Positions 1 through 7,612 of a stretch of DNA of 64,000 nt are shown piece after piece (within the stretch, counting starts at the first letter, position 1; every line of letters starts with the position of its first letter). Source of the DNA: Verrucomicrobiota bacterium (GTDB lineage: Bacteria; Verrucomicrobiota; Verrucomicrobiia; Chthoniobacterales; UBA10450). The DNA is taken from contig QHOS01000026.1 in NCBI GenBank assembly GCA_003219415.1, positions 20,371-84,370 of the forward strand. Direction: 5' to 3'. The position numbers were made by a program, and so were the translations under genes. The notes under the pieces were generated by a model, which had not been told where the DNA came from, ran no database searches, and worked only from the letters and a program-made list of their open reading frames with translations.

Positions 1-141
1 CACCGCGCGCCGCGTCCCGGCACCGAGGAAGAGGAAACGGTCGGCGAGCATTGCGTCATTGACGGTCTCGAAGAAGCGACTCATGACCAGATGCTCGAAG
101 CGCGCAAGGAAGAACTCGAACAAGAGGGAGAAATTCTTTGA
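1..141 (+). CDS. C-terminal fragment of an unidentified protein truncated by the window edge (...EEATHDQMLEARKEELEQEGEIL*)
   Basis: Frame 1 is open from base 1 to TGA at 139-141; it overlaps the TTG start of the next ORF (TTGA). Confidence 0.5.
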   Translation, partial: HRAPRPGTEEEETVGEHCVIDGLEEATHDQMLEARKEELEQEGEIL

Positions 142-1517
142 GCTCTGCTTCAGCGGAAGCCGTTACCGATTCAGTGACGGCGAAACCAGCCCACTTTCAT
201 CCGAGCTCGGGACGTGTTGAGCGCCTTCTTACGCGTTTTCATCAAATCAGAGACTTCACCAACAGTCTCTGCGCGGATCTAGAACCAGAAGACTGCGTCG
301 TACAATCGATGCCGGACGTCAGCCCCACGAAATGGCATATTGCTCATACCACATGGTTTTTCGAAACGTTTATCCTTAAAAAGTTCAGCCCGGGTTATCG
401 TCCTGAAATTCCGCAGTACGCTTATCTGTTTAATTCGTACTATAACGCCGCGGGCGATATGCACCGACGCGATCTACGCGGATTAATTTCGCGTCCGACG
501 GTAAGGGAGGCCCAGCGTTATCGCGCATCGGTCGATTCGCATGTCGACAATTTGCTATCCACTGCAGACGAAAGATTGCTCGATGAAATCGAACCGATCC
601 TCGTTCTCGGATTTCATCATGAGCAACAGCATCAGGAATTGTTGGTCACCGACATCAAGCACGTGTTCGCGCAAAATCCGCTTTATCCTGTTTTTCGAAA
701 AGGTAGGGCGCGAGTCGCCGCAGCGACTGCTCCGAAAACTGCAGGGAGGAGCTCTGCGACGCCGGCCTCACAGGGTTCGCCCCTCCAATTTATCGACTTC
801 GAAGAGATGGTTGTCGCAATTGGCCATGACGGCCGCGGATTCGCTTATGACAACGAAGGTCCCCGGCATCGAGCGTTGGTTCCCGCGTTTTCGCTTGCTA
901 CGCGGCCGGTCACAAACGGTGAGTATATGGCATTCATCGAAGATAGTGGTTATGCGCGTCCGGAATTGTGGTTATCGCTCGGATGGATGACTGTGAACGA
1001 CCAACGCTGGCAGGCGCCGCTGTATTGGACGAAACACGAAGGCGCCTGGTGGAACTTTACTCTCTCAGGATTTCGCCCAGTCGATGAATCCGAGCCTGTG
1101 ACGCACGTGAGTTATTTCGAAGCTGACGCGTATGCGAACTGGGCAGGCGCGCGCCTGCCGACAGAGTTTGAATGGGAGCGCGCTGCTTTGGATTGCCCGA
1201 TTGAAGGAAATTTTGTCGAGGACGAAAATTTTCATCCGCAAGAATTGTCCGCCTCAGGAGACGATAGACGTCTGCACCGAATGTTTGGCGATGTTTGGGA
1301 ATGGACGCGCAGCGCCTACGCGCCCTACCCCGGCTATCGCGCCGCGCCGGGCGCACTTGGCGAATACAATGGCAAGTTCATGTGCAACCAATACGTCCTG
1401 CGTGGCGGTTCGTGTGCAACCTCACGCACACATATTCGCCGCACTTATCGCAATTTCTTCCAACCAGAAAAACGCTGGCAGTTTACTGGGATCAGACTCG
1501 CGCGGGATCCACGATGA
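138..1517 (+). CDS. egtB: Ergothioneine biosynthesis protein EgtB (DinB_2 domain plus FGE-sulfatase domain)
   Basis: Motifs WHIAHTTWFFETF, HHEQQHQELL, IGHDGRGFAYDNEGPRH, RLPTEFEWE, FGDVWEWT, LRGGSCATSRTHIRRTYRNFF; followed by egtD. Confidence 0.93.
   Translation: MSSASAEAVTDSVTAKPAHFHPSSGRVERLLTRFHQIRDFTNSLCADLEPEDCVVQSMPDVSPTKWHIAHTTWFFETFILKKFSPGYRPEIPQYAYLFNSYYNAAGDMHRRDLRGLISRPTVREAQRYRASVDSHVDNLLSTADERLLDEIEPILVLGFHHEQQHQELLVTDIKHVFAQNPLYPVFRKGRARVAAATAPKTAGRSSATPASQGSPLQFIDFEEMVVAIGHDGRGFAYDNEGPRHRALVPAFSLATRPVTNGEYMAFIEDSGYARPELWLSLGWMTVNDQRWQAPLYWTKHEGAWWNFTLSGFRPVDESEPVTHVSYFEADAYANWAGARLPTEFEWERAALDCPIEGNFVEDENFHPQELSASGDDRRLHRMFGDVWEWTRSAYAPYPGYRAAPGALGEYNGKFMCNQYVLRGGSCATSRTHIRRTYRNFFQPEKRWQFTGIRLARDPR
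702..789. repeat. GC-rich palindromic repeat pair inside egtB coding sequence
   Basis: ggtagggcgcgagtcgccgcagcgactgc and ggagggag-type segment ...gacgccggcctcacagggttcgcccctcc; the latter closely resembles 63322-63371. Confidence 0.7.
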
Positions 1518-1520
1518 ATC

Positions 1521-1548
1521 TGTAGGGCGCGACCGGCAGGCGCGCGCC
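1521..1548. repeat. TGTAGGGCGCGACC...GGCGCGC palindromic repeat
   Basis: tgtagggcgcgaccggcaggcgcgcgcc between egtB and egtD. Confidence 0.75.
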
Positions 1549-1564
1549 GAACGATATTGCCATA

Positions 1565-2551
1565 ATGACTGCAGACCAGCTAACGGCCATACAACCCGCT
1601 TCTGCGGTTCCCCCGGTAACTTCTGATTTGCTGTCGGACGTTATCGCGGGCCTTTCCTCCGATCCGCGCACCCTGCCTTGCAAGTATTTCTACGATGAGC
1701 GCGGTGCTGCGTTGTTCCAAAAGATTTGCGAACTGCCGGAGTATTACGTCACTCGAACCGAGATCGATATCCTGGATCGAAACCGCGCCGAAATCGCGGC
1801 GCAGATTGGACCAAATATCGAGCTAATCGGACTCGGCACGGGCGCGGGCACCAAGACGCGCATTCTCGTTGAAGCGCTGGAGCAGCCCGCTGTTTATCTC
1901 CCGGTCGATATCTCTGAGAAGCAATTACGCAAATCGGCCGCGCTTTTCCGGAAAATTTTTCCCAAGTTGGAAGTTCTGCCTGTGTGCGCCGATTACTTGC
2001 AACCTGTCGTGCTCCCATCACCGCGCCGCGAGGCTGCGCGCAACGTTGTCTATTTTCCCGGATCGACTATCGGCAATTTCGAGCCAGGTGAAGCACTAGA
2101 ATTTTTACGCCGCATTGCCAATGTTTCAGGTCGAGGCGGCGGGCTCCTGATCGGCGTCGATTTGCAGAAGGATCAAAGTGTGATCGAAGCCGCTTACAAC
2201 GACAGCGCCGACGTCACGGCGCAATTCAACCTGAATTTATTGGCGCACATCAATCGCGAGGTCGGCGCAGATTTCGATCTAAGCCAGTGGCGACACCGCG
2301 CGATTTACAACTCAGAAGCCGGTCGCATCGAGATGTATTTGATCAGTACGACCGACCAAACAGTTCACATTGGCGCTCGAGAGTTTCGCTTCCGGGCAGG
2401 TGAAAAAATCCTGACCGAGCATTCTTACAAGCACACGCCAGAAGGTTTTATCGCGCTGGCTCGCCAGGCCGGGTTTGATTTCGTCAAATTGTGGACCGAC
2501 GACGCCCGCCTGTTTGGGGTTTTCTACTTTAGCTGTAGCCGGGAGCGATGA
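1565..2551 (+). CDS. egtD: L-histidine N-alpha-methyltransferase EgtD
   Basis: SSDPRTLPCKYFYDERGAALFQKICELPEYYVTRTEIDIL and YFPGSTIGNF, typical of EgtD. Confidence 0.95.
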   Translation: MTADQLTAIQPASAVPPVTSDLLSDVIAGLSSDPRTLPCKYFYDERGAALFQKICELPEYYVTRTEIDILDRNRAEIAAQIGPNIELIGLGTGAGTKTRILVEALEQPAVYLPVDISEKQLRKSAALFRKIFPKLEVLPVCADYLQPVVLPSPRREAARNVVYFPGSTIGNFEPGEALEFLRRIANVSGRGGGLLIGVDLQKDQSVIEAAYNDSADVTAQFNLNLLAHINREVGADFDLSQWRHRAIYNSEAGRIEMYLISTTDQTVHIGAREFRFRAGEKILTEHSYKHTPEGFIALARQAGFDFVKLWTDDARLFGVFYFSCSRER

Positions 2552-2658
2552 CCCCGGCCCGCGGTCCACACCCCGCGGCTACAAACCTGTAGTGGCAGCC
2601 GTGTCGGCTGTACAACTCAAATCATCCATGCTTGCAGGCGACCCGCCTGCCTCTACAG
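2532..2658. repeat. Two TGTAG...CTACA palindromic repeats, the first overlapping the egtD 3' end
   Basis: tgtagccgggagcgatga...ccgcggctaca and ctgtagtggcagccgtgtcggctgtac...gcaggcgacccgcctgcctctacag. Confidence 0.75.
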
Positions 2659-2674
2659 AATATCGCAAATCGCA

Positions 2675-3418
2675 ATGAGCGCCCTCGTTAAACTCGTCGA
2701 TGTGAGCAAACGCTACGCGGATGCAACTGCGTTGCATTCGACAAATCTGTCCGTCGAACGCGGCGAGACCACCATTCTCATAGGGCCAAGTGGTTGCGGC
2801 AAATCAACCTTGCTCCGATTGATCATTCGTTTGATTGAGCCCGACTCTGGCTCGATCGAGTTCGACGGTGAACCGATCACATCCGATACGATTGGCGAGC
2901 TTCGCCGGCGAATTGGATACGTGATCCAGGAAGGCGGTTTGTTTCCGCATCTGACTGCACGCGCCAACGTCCTGTTGATGGCCCGGCACATCGGGAAATC
3001 CGAAGATGAAACGCAGAACAGGCTCGTCGAATTGTGCGAGCTGACCAGATTTTCCGTCAACTTGCTGTCGCGATATCCTGTCGAACTTTCCGGAGGTCAG
3101 CGGCAACGCGTCGGTTTGATGCGCGCATTAATGCTTTCACCAGAACTGCTGTTGCTCGATGAGCCGCTTGGTGCACTGGATCCATTGGTGCGGGCTTCTT
3201 TACAGAAGGATCTTAAAGAAATTTTTGCGCGGTTGCAGCAGACGGTGCTCTTCGTCACCCATGATTTGGCCGAGGCGACTTATTTTGGCGACGACATCGT
3301 GCTCATGAAGGAAGGTCGCATTATTCAAAGAGGCTCGGCTACTGTTCTTCGCGAAAGGCCAGCCGACCCTTTCGTCTTAGAATTCATCAACGCGCAACGC
3401 GGAGTCACGCTGACATGA
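2675..3418 (+). CDS. ABC transporter ATP-binding protein, OpuCA/EgtV-like
   Basis: Walker A GPSGCGKST, signature [15 protein letters not shown], Walker B LLLLDEPLGALDP; OpuCA-like sequence. Confidence 0.9.
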   Translation: MSALVKLVDVSKRYADATALHSTNLSVERGETTILIGPSGCGKSTLLRLIIRLIEPDSGSIEFDGEPITSDTIGELRRRIGYVIQEGGLFPHLTARANVLLMARHIGKSEDETQNRLVELCELTRFSVNLLSRYPVELSGGQRQRVGLMRALMLSPELLLLDEPLGALDPLVRASLQKDLKEIFARLQQTVLFVTHDLAEATYFGDDIVLMKEGRIIQRGSATVLRERPADPFVLEFINAQRGVTLT

Positions 3419-4962
3419 GGTCGCCGTTTTTCATAAGAGTTGTAGGGCGCGACCACAGCCTGCCTGCTGTGGCGAGGGCGCGCCGCGCACGGTTCCGTGC
3501 TCTCTCAGTGTCATTTGTGATTCTCGTCGCGACAGTTTTCCCAGCATCAGCTAATCCAGTCATTATCGGCTCAAAAAAATTCACCGAGTCGTATGTTCTG
3601 GGCGAAATCGCCAGGCGCGCGCTAAACGATGCCGGAGTTGCAACGGAGCATCGTCAGGGAATGGGCGGCACAATCATTCTCTGGCAAGCGCTCCAAGGCG
3701 GACAAATTGATGCCTATCCTGAATACACGGGAACAATCGCGCAAGAAATTCTGAAAAATGGTCAACAACTTTCCTTTCATGAAATTCGAGACGCGCTCGG
3801 AAAATTCGGTGTTGGCATGACAGAGCCCCTTGGGTTCGACAACACTTACGCGCTGGTCATGCGACGCAGCGAAGCGCAACGCCTCGGAATTCGCACCATC
3901 AGCGATCTGCGAAAGCATCCCGAACTCAAGGTCGGGCTCACCCATGAATTTCTCGACCGCCAGGATGGCTGGCGGCCGTTGCGCGAGCGTTATGGGCTTC
4001 CCCAACAGAGCGTCATTGGGATTGATCATGCGCTCGGTTATGCCGCGCTCGCCAATGGTTCAATTGATTTGAAGGACGCTTATTCGACCGATGCAAAGAT
4101 TGAAGAAAACGATCTGGTAGTTCTTGAAGACGATCTTCGGTTTTTCCCAAAGTATGAGGCTGTCTTCTTGTTTCGGTCGTCCATGTCCCCCGGCGCAATC
4201 AGTGCCTTACGCCGGCTTGAAGGAGCGCTGGATGAAAAACGCATGATTCACCTCAATGTGGAGGCAGAGCGCACAAAAAATTATACCTTCGCCGCAAACT
4301 TATATTTTGAAGGCGGCGAAAGATCGGCAAGTTCAGTGGGCGAATCCTTTCCGCACAAGCTCGCGCGCTGGACGCTACGCCATCTCGAGCTCGCAGGATT
4401 TTCGCTGTTGCTTTCAGTAGTCATCGGGATTCCGCTGGGCATTATTGCCAGTCGCGGTGGCTTAATTGGGCAGGGCATTCTTGGGTTCGCCAGTGTTGTG
4501 CAAACGATCCCGTCGCTCGCGTTGCTGGCATTGCTTGTCCCTCTTCCGTTTTTCGGGATCAGCGTGCGCACTGCGATTGCGGCTCTGTTCCTTTATGGGT
4601 TATTGCCGATCGTGCGGAATACTGCGAGCGGCTTGCAGGACATCCCGCGATCGCTGCGTGAATCTGCTGTTGCGCTGGGACTCAGTCCGTTCACCCGGCT
4701 CTGGGAAATTTATCTGCCGATGGCGTCACGCTCTATTCTTTCGGGAATCAAGACCAGCGCGGTGATTAATATCGGTACCGCTACCCTGGCTGCGCTTATC
4801 GGCGCTGGCGGGCTCGGTGAACCGATCCTGAGCGGCCTCAATTTGAACGATCACGCAACGATTTTAGAGGGAGCTGTTCCTGCCGCCTTGCTGGCACTCC
4901 TTGTACAATGGTTTTTCGATGTGCTCGACCGCGTCCTGATTCCCAAAGGGCTGCGAATTTAG
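3415..4962 (+). CDS. Fused substrate-binding (N-terminal) and permease (C-terminal) protein of Opu/EgtU-type ABC importer
   Basis: IIGSKKFTESYVLGEIARRAL ... GGTIILWQALQGGQIDAYPEYTGTIAQEIL (OpuAC-like), then TM segments and permease motif LRESAVALGLSPFTRLWEIYLPMASRSILSGIKTSAVINIGTATLAALIGAGGLGEPI. ATGA overlap with the ATPase gene. Confidence 0.9.
   Translation: MRSPFFIRVVGRDHSLPAVARARRARFRALSVSFVILVATVFPASANPVIIGSKKFTESYVLGEIARRALNDAGVATEHRQGMGGTIILWQALQGGQIDAYPEYTGTIAQEILKNGQQLSFHEIRDALGKFGVGMTEPLGFDNTYALVMRRSEAQRLGIRTISDLRKHPELKVGLTHEFLDRQDGWRPLRERYGLPQQSVIGIDHALGYAALANGSIDLKDAYSTDAKIEENDLVVLEDDLRFFPKYEAVFLFRSSMSPGAISALRRLEGALDEKRMIHLNVEAERTKNYTFAANLYFEGGERSASSVGESFPHKLARWTLRHLELAGFSLLLSVVIGIPLGIIASRGGLIGQGILGFASVVQTIPSLALLALLVPLPFFGISVRTAIAALFLYGLLPIVRNTASGLQDIPRSLRESAVALGLSPFTRLWEIYLPMASRSILSGIKTSAVINIGTATLAALIGAGGLGEPILSGLNLNDHATILEGAVPAALLALLVQWFFDVLDRVLIPKGLRI
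3441..3487. repeat. TGTAGGGCGCGACC... palindromic repeat in 5' coding region of importer gene
   Basis: tgtagggcgcgaccacagcctgcctgctgtggcgagggcgcgccgcg. Confidence 0.75.
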
Positions 4963-4970
4963 CGTCATGT

Positions 4971-5029
4971 GGTAGGGCGCGACCGCCGGGCGCGCCGCCA
5001 ACGGACCGCTCGGCGATCCGTCCCTACCA
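4971..5029. repeat. GGTAGGGCGCGACC...TCCCTACC palindromic repeat
   Basis: ggtagggcgcgaccgccgggcgcgccgcc...gatccgtccctacc. Confidence 0.8.
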
Positions 5030-5066
5030 GTTTCATCGATCCCAAAATGCGATGTAACGTACAATT

Positions 5067-6431
5067 ATGGCAATCGCTTCGATTAATCCGGCTACGGGCG
5101 AAAAGGTGAAGGAGTTTGCTCCGTTCGACGATGCCGAAATCGAGAAACGACTGAAGAGCGCCGAGAATGCGTTCAGGAAATATCGCCGAACTGCGTTTAG
5201 CCAGCGCTCGGAGCTTTTGGAGGCAACCGCTGAGTTATTACTGCAGGAAAAGGAGAGACTCGCCGAAATCATCACACTCGAAATGGGAAAGTTGTTCCCA
5301 GCATCCGTAGAAGAAATCCTCAAATGTGCGCGCGCCTGTCGATTTTACGCCGAGAACGCGGAGCGGTTCCTTGAGGACGAGCCTGCACAAACGGACGCCG
5401 CCCGCAGTTATGTCCGCTATGAACCACTCGGGCCGGTCCTCGCCATCATGCCTTGGAATTTCCCGTTCTGGCAGGTCTTTCGATTTGCGACGCCAGCGCT
5501 TATGGCCGGCAATGTCGGTTTGCTGAAGCATGCTTCTAATGTGCCACAGTGCGCACTTGCCATTGAACAAATACTTTGCCGCGCGGGATTTGATGACGGC
5601 GTTTTCCAAACGCTCCTCATCGAACCGGAACAGGTCGAAAAGGTAATTGTCGATCCGCGCGTGAAAGCGGTGACCCTAACGGGTAGCGAAAAAGCCGGGA
5701 GCGCAGTGGCGAGCACAGCTGCACGTCAGATCAAGAAGAGCGTGCTCGAGCTCGGCGGCAGCGATGCATTCATTGTGATGCCAAGCGCGGATTTCGAGAG
5801 CGCACTGAGCACGGCGATTAAAGCGCGCACCATTAACACTGGACAATCGTGCATCGCGGCAAAGCGGCTCTTCATTGCAGACGAAATTTACGACGAGTTT
5901 CTTGACCAGTTCGTTGACAGGATGCGCGCGTTGAAAGTTGGGGATTCCATGGATCCGGCTACTGAAATTGGCCCTCTCGCAACCGAACAAATTCTGCAAG
6001 GCGTGCACGATCAGGTTCAGAAATCGATTGCAGCAGGCGCAAAATTATTGACCGGCGGAAATCGAATTCATGGCCCGGGATTTTTCTACGAGCCAACGGT
6101 GCTCGTCAATGTACCACGAGAATCGCCTGCCTATCGCGAAGAGGTCTTTGGTCCGGTCGCATCCATTTTCCGCGTCCGCGACGCAGACGACGCGATCGCG
6201 ATGGCGAACGACAGTCCATTCGGTCTCGCTGCCAGCGCGTGGACGAATAATCCCGAGGAACAAGAGCTTTTCACGTCTGACCTAGAAACCGGAATGGTTT
6301 TCATCAACGCAATGGTCGCCTCCGATCCGCGTTTACCGTTCGGCGGCGTGAAGCGTTCCGGTTTTGGACGCGAACTCGGCGCCGCAGGAATTCGTGAGTT
6401 TACAAATACGAAAACGATCTGGATTTCGTGA
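5067..6431 (+). CDS. NAD(P)-dependent succinate-semialdehyde/aldehyde dehydrogenase
   Basis: ALDH motifs: PWNFPFWQVFR, LTGSEKAGSAV, ELGGSDAFIV, NTGQSCIAAKR, EVFGPVASIF, PFGGVKRSGFGRELG. Confidence 0.95.
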   Translation: MAIASINPATGEKVKEFAPFDDAEIEKRLKSAENAFRKYRRTAFSQRSELLEATAELLLQEKERLAEIITLEMGKLFPASVEEILKCARACRFYAENAERFLEDEPAQTDAARSYVRYEPLGPVLAIMPWNFPFWQVFRFATPALMAGNVGLLKHASNVPQCALAIEQILCRAGFDDGVFQTLLIEPEQVEKVIVDPRVKAVTLTGSEKAGSAVASTAARQIKKSVLELGGSDAFIVMPSADFESALSTAIKARTINTGQSCIAAKRLFIADEIYDEFLDQFVDRMRALKVGDSMDPATEIGPLATEQILQGVHDQVQKSIAAGAKLLTGGNRIHGPGFFYEPTVLVNVPRESPAYREEVFGPVASIFRVRDADDAIAMANDSPFGLAASAWTNNPEEQELFTSDLETGMVFINAMVASDPRLPFGGVKRSGFGRELGAAGIREFTNTKTIWIS

Positions 6432-6530
6432 CATTGTATCAAAGCGAGGACTGACCTCATTTCCATCCGTATCCCCGCCCCAAGTCTTGTTAGACGAAAA
6501 TCTTTCGTATAATTCTCGTTAGCCTTTATC

Positions 6531-7016
6531 ATGAAACTCGTCCTACTGGGAAATGCCGGTGCTGGAAAGAGCACCATGGCTCGCCGACTAATCGGCGGCA
6601 GACAGATCCCTCGCTTGTCTCTTGATGAGATTGCTTGGGATCCCGGACCACAGCGAAAACCGTTACATGAAAGTCTTGAGCTGCTTAATGATTTTCTGAA
6701 GACGAATGACCAGTGGGTGATCGAGGGGTGTTACAGCGACTTGGTAGAAGCTGCTCTGGGGCAATGCACCGAGTTGAGATTTTTGAACCCTGGTATTGAG
6801 GTCTGCGTTGCCCACTGCCACCGGCGGCCTTGGGAGCCTGAAAAATTTTCCTCGGCGCAGCAGCAGGACGCAATGCTTGAGCAACTGGTCCTATGGGTTA
6901 AGCAATACGAGATTCGGGATGACGAGTATGGCTTGAAGCGACATCGGAAAATATTCGAGCAGTTTGCGGGTTCAAAGCGCGAGTTCACCTCTTTGATTTC
7001 ATACGATGAAGGCTAA
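6531..7016 (+). CDS. P-loop kinase/topology-modulation (adenylate kinase-like) protein
   Basis: MKLVLLGNAGAGKSTMARRL P-loop; WVIEGCY motif typical of FlaR-like P-loop kinases. Confidence 0.7.
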   Translation: MKLVLLGNAGAGKSTMARRLIGGRQIPRLSLDEIAWDPGPQRKPLHESLELLNDFLKTNDQWVIEGCYSDLVEAALGQCTELRFLNPGIEVCVAHCHRRPWEPEKFSSAQQQDAMLEQLVLWVKQYEIRDDEYGLKRHRKIFEQFAGSKREFTSLISYDEG

Positions 7017-7152
7017 CCATGCGCCTGAGCGAACCCGGCCACCGGCAGGTCGCTGAGCTTGGGTCGTTACGTCCCATGAGCATTTGGAGCGCTCTGAACG
7101 TCACGCTGCTCGCCGCTATGGAAAACAAACTATCGAGGTTGTACCTTATCTT

Positions 7153-7599
7153 TTAGCGAACTAAGATGGGCAGAAGGTTTTTTGCAAAGCGGAAGCCGGT
7201 TCGCGAATAACCAAGCGCTTCATAAAATTGATGCGCCTCTTCCCGCTCGAATCGCGTCGTTAGAGTTACTCGGCTAACGTTTCTGCTCGCGAAATCTTTC
7301 TCCGCTGCGGCAATCAGCGCGCGGCCAACGCCACTTCGTCGCTCCTTCTTTGAAACAACGAGGGCAATAATTTTTCCGGAAGGATCATTGTATTCGTGGC
7401 TGGCGTGCGTCAGCGTGCCAATCATCCCACGGATTTCATTGTCGATCTCGGCCACAAATGAGCCGTAGCGGGGATCGCTTGAGATGGATTTCAAACGCTG
7501 GGTCATTTCGGCGCTGGTTGTTTTGTAGCCGAGTTCACACATTAGCGCAGCTAGCGCCGATGCATCGCTCAATTGGGCGTCCCGAATGGTAAGCGACAC
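7153..7599 (-). CDS. GNAT family N-acetyltransferase
   Basis: ALVVSKKERRSGVGRALIAAAE acetyl-CoA binding motif; FYEALGY C-terminal motif. Confidence 0.9.
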   Translation of the reverse strand: MSLTIRDAQLSDASALAALMCELGYKTTSAEMTQRLKSISSDPRYGSFVAEIDNEIRGMIGTLTHASHEYNDPSGKIIALVVSKKERRSGVGRALIAAAEKDFASRNVSRVTLTTRFEREEAHQFYEALGYSRTGFRFAKNLLPILVR

Positions 7600-7612
7600 G
7601 ATTACCGCGTGG

